Part shown: positions 51,263 through 60,489 of the stretch, piece by piece
How the letters are laid out: each line of letters begins with the position of its first letter
Numbering within the stretch: the first letter of the stretch is position 1
Assembly: GCA_965228545.1 (NCBI GenBank)
Contig: OZ245822.1
Span: 1,054,001-1,118,000 of the forward strand
Direction: 5' to 3'
Source of the DNA: HXMU1420-13 sp965228545
GTDB taxonomy: Bacteria; Bacteroidota; Rhodothermia; Balneolales; Balneolaceae
DNA length: 64,000 bases
Translations under genes and position numbers: made by a program
The notes under the pieces: generated by a model
The model's database searches: none
What the model was told of the DNA's origin: nothing
Seen by the model: only the letters and a program-made list of their open reading frames with translations

Positions 51263-52306
51263 TTATTTAATAAGCAGCATTTTCTTTGTTTGCACCTTAG
51301 CTGAGGATGTAAGTCGATAAATGTATACACCGCTTGCCAGTGCACTTGCCTCAAATGTAATGGTGTGATTACCCGCAGATACTCTGCTTTTCAATAACGT
51401 AGCTACTTTTTGCCCTTGCAAATTGAACACTTCCAGGAGCGTAAATCCTGAACTAGGAAGTGTAAAACTAATATTGGTGGTAGGGTTAAATGGATTGGGA
51501 TAATTCTGATCGAGTTCAAATTGAATCGGTTGATTATTACCGTCTAACTCATTTGAAACTCCCATCTGAATGTCAATAACAATCGACTCTTCAAATACTC
51601 CTCCATTTGTATCCTCAACTCGAATACTTAATGTGGCAAATCCAACAAAATCAGCGGTTGTGATAGTTACCAATCCTGTTTCAGGATTGAAGGTACCAAA
51701 CACTACTTGAGGTTCCAGATTTACTTGAATATCCAAAGAATCAAATGCATCCTCGGCATCAGCAAATACCGTTTCATCTAGATTAAAGCGTAGTGTATCG
51801 CCTGAAATCAAAACAAGGGTATCAGGAATATTTACAGCAAATGGCGGTTGATTACCACCTTCACTAAACACTCTGACTCGGGCAGAATCAGCACCCATAA
51901 TTACTTCATTTTCATTGATTCTATACTCTTGAAGAAATACTTGTGTATCACCGGACATCTTACCTATAAACTCCAGGTGGACCAAAGTACCCGACAATTG
52001 TACAGGATAAGTTGATGCGAGTGAAAACCGTACCTTCCCATCACCACCGTTGGCAATTGAAAGCACAGAATCGGCGATGGTTCCAATTTCGGAAACTCCT
52101 ACATAATCAAGCGCCAGCGTATCATAGCTAAAGTGAAAGTTAACACCGGTAACATCGTTTCCTTCGTTAATTATGTCCACGGGATAGAACAGCCGTTCAC
52201 CAACTATGGTAGTTTCATCTGCTATTTCCACAGAAGCCTGTCCCAACACAAAGGTTGGGAACAGAACTGCTGCAAAAATAAATATGATAGTTTGAAGCTT
52301 TTGCAT
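51263..52306 (-). CDS. T9SS cargo with one cohesin-like module
   Basis: 347-residue secreted protein. It consists of a signal peptide (1-22), a cohesin-like module (about 24-150: IADETTIVGERLFYPVDI, GVNFHFSYDTLALDYVGV, VRFSLAS, LSGTLVHLEFIG), a cadherin/Ig-like domain (about 155-245, like those of the three-cohesin protein: VFADAEDAFDSLDI, VEDTNGGVFEESIVI) and a T9SS type A sorting domain (about 258-347; QNYPNPFNPTTN, KKMLLIK). It could anchor a dockerin-bearing partner at the cell surface. It lies 2 bp after the upstream dockerin protein gene, so the two are made from one transcript, which supports pairing of the products. Confidence 0.85.
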   Translation of the reverse strand: MQKLQTIIFIFAAVLFPTFVLGQASVEIADETTIVGERLFYPVDIINEGNDVTGVNFHFSYDTLALDYVGVSEIGTIADSVLSIANGGDGKVRFSLASTYPVQLSGTLVHLEFIGKMSGDTQVFLQEYRINENEVIMGADSARVRVFSEGGNQPPFAVNIPDTLVLISGDTLRFNLDETVFADAEDAFDSLDIQVNLEPQVVFGTFNPETGLVTITTADFVGFATLSIRVEDTNGGVFEESIVIDIQMGVSNELDGNNQPIQFELDQNYPNPFNPTTNISFTLPSSGFTLLEVFNLQGQKVATLLKSRVSAGNHTITFEASALASGVYIYRLTSSAKVQTKKMLLIK

Positions 52307-52308
52307 GA

Positions 52309-55300
52309 TTATTTAATCAACATCATTCGCTTTGTGAAGGTATTTCCACCTGCAGTTAGGCGGTAAATATATACTCCGCTGGAAACCGATCCTGCCTGCC
52401 AATTTATAGTATAAGTACCGGCATCTTGTGTTTGATTTACAACCGTTGCCACTTTCTGCCCCAGCATGTTGAAAATGGAAAGTTCAACATTAGCTTTCTC
52501 AGGTAGAGTATAACTGATATTTGTGGAAGGGTTGAACGGGTTCGGATAGTTTTGATTTAATCCAAACTCGGTAGGCACATCGCCAATTATCAGTTCATTT
52601 AACTCAGGCGCCTCTCGTTCGTTTAATACGAGGTGCGCTTTTATTTTTGGCACCGATTGTACGTTTTGAACATCTATTTCGATTTCTAGTTTATCAACCT
52701 CTAAAGGTGTTACGCCATACAATGCAATAATGGTTTCATCGGCTAAAGTATTGGTAATTGCATGCCACGAATCAGGTAGGTTTCTGATATTCTTGAATGC
52801 CGATCCTTCCGATAGATCAAGCTCGATCTGTACAGAATAAATGTCAAAGTCGTTTTTCGATAGATCTAGTTCGATCAAACTTTGAGAGGCATCAGTTTCA
52901 GCAAGCATCCAGTTGGCCACTATTGGTTCTAGCTCTTCTTTCAAAGGAAGACTAATACAGCCAAGGTTCTCGCGTAAACCAACCGTTTTTTGAAGTATCC
53001 AGGATGCATCAAAAGCACTAATATCGCCGTTTCCGGTAACATCGGCAGCCGTAGAATCCAGTTCCATTAATGGGAATACGCCGGCTAGTTTTACAGTATG
53101 CTGTAATACTAAGGTTGCATCTTCGGCACTCACTGTTTCATCGCCGGTAACATCGCCACAGAGGCGTGGAACAATGTTTATAAATGAATATAGATCTGGC
53201 GAAGGCATTTCATTAATTGAAATATCTGAAACAACAATTTCAGTTTCACCTACTGCTAAGGCTGTCATATTCAAGTTTAAAAATACACCCGTTTCAGAGA
53301 TGTCATTTTCTGGTGTACCATCGGTGGCAAAACTAATAATTATATGATCTTCAAAAGTATTCGTAAACAGCGTAGTTCCTTCTAATACTGTTCCAGTTTG
53401 ATCACCGATACTTAATTGTACGAGTGAAGGATCAAATTGAATAGTTAATTCCATTCCTTGAATTGGGGCATCTCCTAGTTCATCTAAACTAATGGATAGA
53501 GTTTCATTAAATGTTGGCAGTGTTGCTAAGGAACTAATTGAAAATTCGGCATCAAAATCATCCGGTATGATTTCGATATCGCTTTCGTTGTGGATAGAAA
53601 CCGCATAAATATTATCATCTATGCTTGGTATAAAGAATTCCTTCACAACGGCTTCGATATTGAAGAACCCTTGAGGTGCTGGTTGAAACGCCCATTCGCT
53701 GTTAAAGCTGCCTTGGATTGACATCCATCCAATTTGGGTTTCTGCCTCGTTTACGATTTCGTATACAAAACCGCCTTTTAAAGAATCAACCGGGTCTAGG
53801 ATTCTTACTCGTTCAAGCCGAACGATTTCGCTTTCGTATTCTTCGCCATTGATTGAATACTCCTCGATATCTACAAGTTGTGCAGCTGGCAATGGGTTTC
53901 CGGTAGAAACAACTTCCCAACCATGTAAATTTACGAGTTGATGTAGACCATTGAAATCACCCGTAATACCGGCAATTTTTAGTTCATCACCTTCTTTTAT
54001 GCCTCCATCTTTAGTTGCCTGATTGAATCCAATAGAATTGATATCAGAATACCAAGATCGGCTAAAGAGATTGGTTCCTGCTGTACCGTCCTGAACATAT
54101 ACAAAGTTGTTGGTAACTCTGGTTACTATACCTTGAATGGCGAGATGAGTACCAATAGGAGTCATTCTAGCGTCAATAACAGAAGAAATTCCATAGTTGT
54201 CGGCAGTTAGATCGGCTCGATCGATATCGTGGAAATAAACGGTTGGAATCTCCATTCCTGCAATATCATCTACAAATGCTATCCGATCGCTGAATTCACC
54301 GTCGGTATCTGGATTTTCCGGATCGGGAGACTCCCATTGAAACCTGCCTGTGGAATCGTCTTTAGTGATAAATTTGTAACGTATTTCATCATCAACAGCT
54401 ACGTTCAACAATTCTACGGTTCCACTGTAAACGGAATCACCTAGCTCAGCTTGCATCATGATGGGGGCGTTTGTATCCCAACCGTTGAAGCTACCAACAA
54501 GGCCTACAAATTGAGCGCTATTATCAAAATTGCCAAGATCTTCTTGAACTGCTAGATTTACTGAAAACTCAACCGGAGTAAACACAGCTTCGATTTTTTC
54601 CATCTGAACATTATCCAAATAGATCATATCGCCATTATTTACTTCAAAATTGAGCTTTATACCAAATCGTAGCCCTAAGTCTTCGTCTACATCGCTGGCA
54701 AAATATTGAAACTCGTAGTATGTCCAATCGGTAGATATTTCAAGAAAATGTGTAGTCACATCCTGAAAACCACCCGACTCTGGTAAGCCTAGAAACGCTT
54801 CGGTTACCGAACCTTCTTCGCTGGATTTCATCCAAAACGATACCTTGTATAGATCTCCTTCGGCGGGGTAAATTGGATTATTCACAATCTGTGCCCGCCA
54901 GATATCATCAGATCCATCAAATTGTATATTTGCTTTGGCAGCTTTCCCGTCGCCATCTTGTGAGTCATCAACAATTTGGTAGGTTGATGGGCCATTTATT
55001 GTCTCAAAAAACCAAGCTTGAGTAGCTCCCGATACAGGACCTAAATCATTGGCTGCAAAACTACCATTATAATTGATTACATCCCCGAATACGTAAGGCG
55101 GCTTGGGGACTGGGAGCATAGGATCATCTTTTTCAAAACTTTCGTTACTGAAATAGACCCATTGAATAGTTGTATCAGCTTGCGGTATTGTAAGTATTCG
55201 GTCGTCAATAGCTTCCCACATTACTTCTGCTGAGTCAGTCTCAAGTACAAACTTATACCTAGTATCTTTTCCATCTTCATTAAAAAGCGCTCTATCATCC

Positions 55301-56898
55301 GGATGAAATTTGATAATTCCGGAATAGAATAAATTTTCTCCATTGTGGTCATCTTCTTCAGTTAAAATAAGCCCTGATGATGACCAATCTTCTCCATTGT
55401 TAAAGAAAGGCGGTGTTCCTCTTACGCCTACATAATCTTCAGTTGGATTAAAGATATTTGATTGAACCTTTGGCCCTACATTAACTCTGAACAAGACAGA
55501 AATACTATCTGGGTCTGACTCAAAAGGAGCTTCGCGAGTCTCGAACCATTGCAATGGTAAAGTAGTATCAGATACTGCGTTAACTGGTAACTTGAAAATA
55601 TTGTTAGCACCACTTTCCCATCCTACTTCTGCTCCATTATACAATGGGGTGAATTCATCTACCCCGGCCCAAAATTTATATTCCAATGAATCTCCGGGGG
55701 ACATATCGAAACTTATAGTCCAATAATCTCCGCCAACATTATCCATATTCAGAGTACTACTGTTCCAAGTAATAAAATTTGACAGTCCAGTATTGGCATT
55801 ATCTTCTCCAAAAACACCACCTCTAAGCTGAACTGTGTGGTATTCTTGTAGGGTGTCTGGCAGTGTTGCCATGTTTACGTTGAAAGTAACCGTAACTTCG
55901 TCTCCGGTTGGTATTGATACTATCTCAAGATCATTTGGCCATTCAAATGTGTTCCCATCACCTAAATCTTGTCCATCCACGAATTTAGTATCACCATCCC
56001 AAAATACACCATCTTCAAATGGGTTAATACTGAATGCTAATTTTCCTAAAGTTAAATTTCCAAAAGGGTCATCATTATGAATTTGAGCAAAGCCACTTAA
56101 ATTAACTTTTGAACCTGTTATCGGTGGTTCGAAATCGCCTTCTTCTGCTCTTCGGTAATTATACCCAGGTAAATAATTATCAGTTCTATCGTTTCGAAAC
56201 CTTAAAGATGTATCAAATACATTAACCCGACCATTTGCAGACTCTACAGCAAAATCTGGACGAAAGCCCTGCGATGAGTTAGTAACTATCTGGTCTTTGA
56301 CGATAACATAAGAGGCATTGTATTTCGAATAGAAGTTTACATTTATTTCATGAGTGCCATCTGTGTTAACCACATTAAGGTCACTCAGTTGAATTTCCCA
56401 AGGCTCAAGTAATGGCGCATGCTTGGTAAATGAGTCGTTCACGTTTCCAATAAGGGTTGCGGAACTTATATCAATTTGTGCCGTTGCTTGAAAGAAACCG
56501 AGCGTACCTATAAAATCAACAACATCACCTCTTTTAAAGTCTTGTATTAAAGCAAAATCACCTTCCACAATTTGAATGGACATACCATCCCTTCCTTGTT
56601 GAGTGGCAGAAGTATCGGTAACAAATACATGAATTCTTCCGATAGTATCATTTTCGCCATCCTCATTAGAATCAAAAGCACCGGCAAGTCCTGAACTCTT
56701 GGGATTCGAAATAATAACAGCGGTAAAAGAAACTTCTACTCCAACCAAAGGATGCGTCTGAAGAGATACTTCAGATATCTCAGTTAAGTTATCGTATGTA
56801 TTAAACTCGTTTATTGTTACATGGTTGGGCTGCGCATAAGCATTTACACTTAAAAATATGGCTATTAACCCCACGCATGAATAGAATTTTAGCTTCAT
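52309..56898 (-). CDS. T9SS cargo: multidomain carbohydrate-binding protein with dockerin
   Basis: 1529-residue secreted protein. The order is: signal peptide (1-22); OB-fold domain (about 25-160); beta domains; a CBM4/9-like module (about 609-770: FWMKSSEEGSVTEAFLGLPE, IYLDNVQMEKI); a CBM20/E-set-like module (about 776-880: FVGLVGSFNGWD); a second OB-fold (about 901-1050: FVYVQDGTAG); a cohesin-like module (about 1114-1240); a dockerin (about 1244-1315; DVTGDETVSAEDATLVL and DVTGNGDISAFDASWIL); another cohesin-like stretch (1325-1425); and a T9SS type A sorting domain (1443-1529). No catalytic domain is recognised. AAGGAG precedes the ATG. It is the first cargo gene after histidine kinase 2. 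Confidence 0.85.
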   Translation of the reverse strand: MKLKFYSCVGLIAIFLSVNAYAQPNHVTINEFNTYDNLTEISEVSLQTHPLVGVEVSFTAVIISNPKSSGLAGAFDSNEDGENDTIGRIHVFVTDTSATQQGRDGMSIQIVEGDFALIQDFKRGDVVDFIGTLGFFQATAQIDISSATLIGNVNDSFTKHAPLLEPWEIQLSDLNVVNTDGTHEINVNFYSKYNASYVIVKDQIVTNSSQGFRPDFAVESANGRVNVFDTSLRFRNDRTDNYLPGYNYRRAEEGDFEPPITGSKVNLSGFAQIHNDDPFGNLTLGKLAFSINPFEDGVFWDGDTKFVDGQDLGDGNTFEWPNDLEIVSIPTGDEVTVTFNVNMATLPDTLQEYHTVQLRGGVFGEDNANTGLSNFITWNSSTLNMDNVGGDYWTISFDMSPGDSLEYKFWAGVDEFTPLYNGAEVGWESGANNIFKLPVNAVSDTTLPLQWFETREAPFESDPDSISVLFRVNVGPKVQSNIFNPTEDYVGVRGTPPFFNNGEDWSSSGLILTEEDDHNGENLFYSGIIKFHPDDRALFNEDGKDTRYKFVLETDSAEVMWEAIDDRILTIPQADTTIQWVYFSNESFEKDDPMLPVPKPPYVFGDVINYNGSFAANDLGPVSGATQAWFFETINGPSTYQIVDDSQDGDGKAAKANIQFDGSDDIWRAQIVNNPIYPAEGDLYKVSFWMKSSEEGSVTEAFLGLPESGGFQDVTTHFLEISTDWTYYEFQYFASDVDEDLGLRFGIKLNFEVNNGDMIYLDNVQMEKIEAVFTPVEFSVNLAVQEDLGNFDNSAQFVGLVGSFNGWDTNAPIMMQAELGDSVYSGTVELLNVAVDDEIRYKFITKDDSTGRFQWESPDPENPDTDGEFSDRIAFVDDIAGMEIPTVYFHDIDRADLTADNYGISSVIDARMTPIGTHLAIQGIVTRVTNNFVYVQDGTAGTNLFSRSWYSDINSIGFNQATKDGGIKEGDELKIAGITGDFNGLHQLVNLHGWEVVSTGNPLPAAQLVDIEEYSINGEEYESEIVRLERVRILDPVDSLKGGFVYEIVNEAETQIGWMSIQGSFNSEWAFQPAPQGFFNIEAVVKEFFIPSIDDNIYAVSIHNESDIEIIPDDFDAEFSISSLATLPTFNETLSISLDELGDAPIQGMELTIQFDPSLVQLSIGDQTGTVLEGTTLFTNTFEDHIIISFATDGTPENDISETGVFLNLNMTALAVGETEIVVSDISINEMPSPDLYSFINIVPRLCGDVTGDETVSAEDATLVLQHTVKLAGVFPLMELDSTAADVTGNGDISAFDASWILQKTVGLRENLGCISLPLKEELEPIVANWMLAETDASQSLIELDLSKNDFDIYSVQIELDLSEGSAFKNIRNLPDSWHAITNTLADETIIALYGVTPLEVDKLEIEIDVQNVQSVPKIKAHLVLNEREAPELNELIIGDVPTEFGLNQNYPNPFNPSTNISYTLPEKANVELSIFNMLGQKVATVVNQTQDAGTYTINWQAGSVSSGVYIYRLTAGGNTFTKRMMLIK

Positions 56899-56926
56899 AA
56901 CACTCCTTAATAAATTAGAAAAGCCA

Positions 56927-56945
56927 CTTTCTCCCCCCGAGAAAG
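56927..56945 (-). promoter_or_regulatory. Leader hairpin upstream of the dockerin/CBM gene
   Basis: Perfect 7-bp stem CTTTCTC/GAGAAAG with a 5-nt C loop, 28 bp before the start codon. It may influence translation or mRNA stability. Confidence 0.4.
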
Positions 56946-57004
56946 CGTGTTTAATATGTGTAAAGAATATTTATGAAGAAAGCATGAATATTTATATCAA
57001 TCGA

Positions 57005-57024
57005 AACCACATAATTATGTGGTT
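57005..57024. promoter_or_regulatory. 20-bp perfect palindrome (candidate response-regulator site)
   Basis: AACCACATAATTATGTGGTT is a perfect palindrome. Read as half-sites it is CCACATA-2 bp-TATGTGG, the 7-2-7 geometry used by NarL-type regulators. It starts 3 bp after the stop of histidine kinase 2 and lies about 107 bp before the cargo gene start. Confidence 0.55.
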
Positions 57025-57027
57025 ATT

Positions 57028-59025
57028 TTACGGCATTGGAATCAATAACTCACTGGTGGTACCATCGGTACTAGAGCTAATTAACGTTAAGGTAGCCTTG
57101 AGTTTATCAGAGCGGCGTCTAATATTTTTTAACCCATTCCCATCACTTTCTGCTGTAGTATCAAAACCGATACCATTGTCAATAACGGAAACCAATAGAT
57201 CGTTGCCTTTTTTTGCTAACTGCACTTTCACCTCGGTTGCTTGTGCATGGCGCACTACATTTGTGATGAGCTCTTTGTAGATCATCCAAATGTGCTGGCG
57301 AACATTCATTTCCAGTTTGCCATCAATGTTCTTTGCTATTTCGAGATCGTATTTAATTTCTTTGCTTTCCAGTAAATCTGAGGCATATCGGCGGCATTTA
57401 GCTAGTAGCAATTCCCAGTTATCATTTTCAGGTGTAATCGACCAAACGATGTCGGTTATTTTTTCCTTAGCATCTCCTGCGCTTTCTGCAATCAGATTAA
57501 TGAAATGAGATTTCTTTTCTGTTTCTAAATCTTGTTTTACTGCTTCGGCAAAATAAGTAATACCGGTTAAGGTAGCGCTAACTTCGTCGTGTAAGTCGTT
57601 AGCTATTTTCGTTCTGGTTCGTTCTTCTTTTAATTGCGAAGTTAATCTGTATCTATAAACAAAAAATACACCTAAGGTTATAATTAAAAATATAATCGTA
57701 TATGTTCGAAACCGTACTAAAGAGAGTTGTGCATTAACCGCCTCAATTTCTAGATTTTTAGCTTTCATTTGATATCGTACTCTCCCCATTTCTTCCATTT
57801 GAATACGGCCGGTTTCTTCAATCATTCGTTCATGATCGGCTAATGCACTTAATACCGAATAGGCAGCCTCAAAATTACCTTGCTTTCGAAGTACTTCTGC
57901 TTTCAACCGTTGTAGTTCTACATTAAGAATTGCTTGTGGCATCCTTTGCCCTAATTGCAACCCTTCGTTAGCCAACTGCATAGCAGTTTCGAGTTCATTA
58001 GCCTGAAGGTTCCTCTTTGTTTTTAGAATTAGGAAGTTGATGCGTGCCGGTAATTGAATTCTTCTTGGATTGAACGCATCTAGAATAGCAATTACAGAAT
58101 CAGTTTTTTCATACATCCCGTTTTCAAAAAACGATTCTCCCAAAAATAAATTGGTACCAAAATATACTCCAGAATTTGGCGTAACCAACTCAGATGCTCT
58201 CAAACTATAGGCTAATCTCTGTTGCTGATTCCCCCGTATTTTTTCCAAATCGGCTAAACTTCGGTAAATCGAAGCCATTAATTCGTTTCTAACATTTTCT
58301 TTTCCAACACACTGTTCTAATTCGGAAGTTGCTTTTTCGATGTCTTGATTTCGCTTATAGGCATTACTGATTTTTAGCCTAAGATTACACTCAGAATTGG
58401 GTGATTGTGGACCTAATTCAAGCATTTGATTATATCGCTCAAGGGCAATTTCGACTGCTCCTACCCTGATATATAGATCCGTTAGTTCGTTGTATACATT
58501 TTGCCTTATCTGATCATCAAATTGTTGATCATCTAAATATTCAAGTAAGGCATAATAAATTGATTCGGATTCAATAAACTCGTTTTTCCGAGATTTAACC
58601 CGGGCATGTTGCTGCATGGCATCTGCAGCCCGAAATGGTTTATCAAGAGCTTTAAACTGTTGCTCGGCAAGTGCGTAATAGTATGCCGCTGAGTCGACAT
58701 CCGAACGATTCCAATACGATGCTTTAAGTAAATTTACATAGGCATTTTTATTAAGCTGAGTAATCCCCGTTTTATCTTCAATTTCCTGAATTAATTCTAA
58801 ATAAATAGTTGGATTTCTACGGCCCATCATACCCGAATACTGCACGTAAAGCTCCAACACCGAATCGGGGTCTGAAGTCTGAGTGAGCATTTTCCGGAAT
58901 TCTTGTTCTGATAGCTGAGGCGGGCGCTGATTGCCCGTTGAGGGGAGACGAGAAGTTTGACTAAAAGCTGAACATTGAAAACAAAAAATCATCAACAATG
59001 TTGATGTACAAATCTTTGAAAGCAT
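57028..59025 (-). CDS. Sensor histidine kinase with TPR sensor half
   Basis: 665-residue kinase. A signal peptide (1-22) is followed by tetratricopeptide-type helices (about 70-400; LADLEKIRGNQQQRLAYSLR and similar) that face the periplasm, one transmembrane helix (about 438-458), a HisKA_3 domain with IANDLHDEVSATLTGI (phospho-histidine near 478) and a HATPase domain (about 560-665; DNGIGF, DGNGLKNI). The kinase half is nearly the same as that of the propeller kinase 10 kb away (shared KEKITDIVWSITPEND and CRRYASD). No response regulator is beside it, so it probably drives the single NarL-type regulator of the locus. It is the most upstream gene of the cargo locus. Confidence 0.9.
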   Translation of the reverse strand: MLSKICTSTLLMIFCFQCSAFSQTSRLPSTGNQRPPQLSEQEFRKMLTQTSDPDSVLELYVQYSGMMGRRNPTIYLELIQEIEDKTGITQLNKNAYVNLLKASYWNRSDVDSAAYYYALAEQQFKALDKPFRAADAMQQHARVKSRKNEFIESESIYYALLEYLDDQQFDDQIRQNVYNELTDLYIRVGAVEIALERYNQMLELGPQSPNSECNLRLKISNAYKRNQDIEKATSELEQCVGKENVRNELMASIYRSLADLEKIRGNQQQRLAYSLRASELVTPNSGVYFGTNLFLGESFFENGMYEKTDSVIAILDAFNPRRIQLPARINFLILKTKRNLQANELETAMQLANEGLQLGQRMPQAILNVELQRLKAEVLRKQGNFEAAYSVLSALADHERMIEETGRIQMEEMGRVRYQMKAKNLEIEAVNAQLSLVRFRTYTIIFLIITLGVFFVYRYRLTSQLKEERTRTKIANDLHDEVSATLTGITYFAEAVKQDLETEKKSHFINLIAESAGDAKEKITDIVWSITPENDNWELLLAKCRRYASDLLESKEIKYDLEIAKNIDGKLEMNVRQHIWMIYKELITNVVRHAQATEVKVQLAKKGNDLLVSVIDNGIGFDTTAESDGNGLKNIRRRSDKLKATLTLISSSTDGTTSELLIPMP

Positions 59026-59111
59026 AGTTAGAAAAATGACACTAGTAATTTGGCATATAAAGATGGATTATTTTTTATTCTTATGCCAAGATTTATAAAT
59101 CGGAATAAAAA

Positions 59112-59140
59112 AAGGAACTGCCAAAATCTGACAGTTCCTT
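59112..59140 (-). terminator. Terminator of ald
   Basis: Stem AAGGAACTG/CAGTTCCTT (9 bp) followed by a T run on the minus strand, 50 bp after the ald stop. Confidence 0.85.
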
Positions 59141-59189
59141 GAAAGAGAATGAGTTAATCAATACTTGAAAAGATTCCCTCTAACACAGA

Positions 59190-60305
59190 TCAATGTAATA
59201 CACTTTCAATGGGCTCCCATTCCATATCAAATGCATTAGCTACATCTGCATACACTATAGTTCCATTAGCAATATTCAGCCCCATCTTTAATTCGGCATC
59301 GTCTAGAATGGCCTGTTTCCAACCTTTATTTGCTAGCGCAACTGCATATGGTAGGGTAACATTGGTAAGCCCAAGTGTTGATGTATAAGGCACAGCACCC
59401 GGCATGTTAGCCACACAGTAATGCAATACATCATCTACCACATATGTTGGATCTTCATGCGTTGTTGCTTTCGAAGTTTCGAAACAACCACCTTGATCAA
59501 TTGCCACATCTACCAACACAGTACCCGGGCGCATTTCTTTAAGCATATCTCGCGTAATCAAGTTTGGGGCTTTCGCACCAGGCTTTAACACTGCACCGAT
59601 AATTAAATCTACCGATGGTAGCAAACTTCTGATGTTTGCTTCGGTAGAAAAAAAGGTGTGAATATTTTCTGGCATCACATCATCAAGATAACGTAGACGA
59701 GGCATATTGATGTCCATTATGGTAGTATCGGCACCCATACCAGCAGCTATTTTTGCCGCATTTACACCAACAATTCCACCACCAAGAATCAATACCTTTG
59801 CAGGTTGTACTCCCGGTATACCACCAAGTAACATTCCGCGACCACCTTTTGGCTTCTCTAAAAATACAGCTCCTTCTTGGGTAGCCATACGTCCGGCAAC
59901 TTCACTCATTGGAATCAATAACGGTAACGAGCCATCCGCTTTTTCAACTGTTTCGTAAGCAATAGCAATACATTTAGAATCAACAACTGCTTTGGTTAGC
60001 GCTTCATCAGCAGCAAAATGAAAATAAGTGAAAATCACCTGCCCTTCACGCATGCGCGGATATTCCACGGCAATTGGCTCTTTCACTTTCATAATCATTT
60101 CGGCGCGTTGCCACAAAACATCAACGTCATTAAGTACTTCTGCCCCTGCTTCTGCGTACAAATCATCAGTGAAACCGCTTCCAAGTCCGGCCCCTTTTTC
60201 AACTAAAACGGTATGTCCGTTTTTAATTAATTGCAACGCACCACCCGGCTGAAGGGCTACACGGTTTTCTTGTGGTTTAATCTCTTTGGGGACTCCAATA
60301 ATCAT
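59190..60305 (-). CDS. ald: Alanine dehydrogenase
   Basis: 371-residue NAD-dependent enzyme that interconverts L-alanine and pyruvate plus ammonia. It shows the family start MIIGVPKEIKPQENRVAL (substrate arginine), EKGAGLGSGF, KVKEP and TYFHFAADEAL. The NAD fold is VLILGGGIVGVNAAKIAAGMG (residues about 170-190), followed by VDVAIDQGGCFETSKATTH and the histidine/asparagine region VANMPGAVPYTSTLGL. The length is exactly typical. It stands alone, with its own promoter box and terminator. Confidence 0.96.
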   Translation of the reverse strand: MIIGVPKEIKPQENRVALQPGGALQLIKNGHTVLVEKGAGLGSGFTDDLYAEAGAEVLNDVDVLWQRAEMIMKVKEPIAVEYPRMREGQVIFTYFHFAADEALTKAVVDSKCIAIAYETVEKADGSLPLLIPMSEVAGRMATQEGAVFLEKPKGGRGMLLGGIPGVQPAKVLILGGGIVGVNAAKIAAGMGADTTIMDINMPRLRYLDDVMPENIHTFFSTEANIRSLLPSVDLIIGAVLKPGAKAPNLITRDMLKEMRPGTVLVDVAIDQGGCFETSKATTHEDPTYVVDDVLHYCVANMPGAVPYTSTLGLTNVTLPYAVALANKGWKQAILDDAELKMGLNIANGTIVYADVANAFDMEWEPIESVLH

Positions 60306-60341
60306 TATTCACTCGTTTACTTTCGGATTAAATTTTGCCCT

Positions 60342-60349
60342 CAAAGGTA
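60342..60349 (-). promoter_or_regulatory. Minus-7 box (TACCTTTG) upstream of ald
   Basis: Perfect TAnnTTTG match on the minus strand, 36 nt before the ald start codon. The minus-33 element is not obvious. Confidence 0.5.
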
Positions 60350-60489
60350 GAAAAATATCTTTAAAAGAATTGCCTATCCCGGCATTTTAAAAATCAAAAA
60401 ACCACACTTCTTGTTATTTGTTGTTAAATGAATTTACTCTGTTTTTAGATGGCAGTATCTACTCACTTTTTAAGAACATAAAATATACG

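Noticed and set aside
36339..56898. Many plus-strand open frames of 60-130 codons inside the T9SS cargo genes
   Set aside because: They are shadows of long minus-strand genes that have signal peptides, ordered domains and sorting domains.
57005..57024. Palindrome as a terminator of histidine kinase 2
   Set aside because: The stem is AT-rich and is not followed by a T run on the minus strand, so a protein-binding site is more likely.
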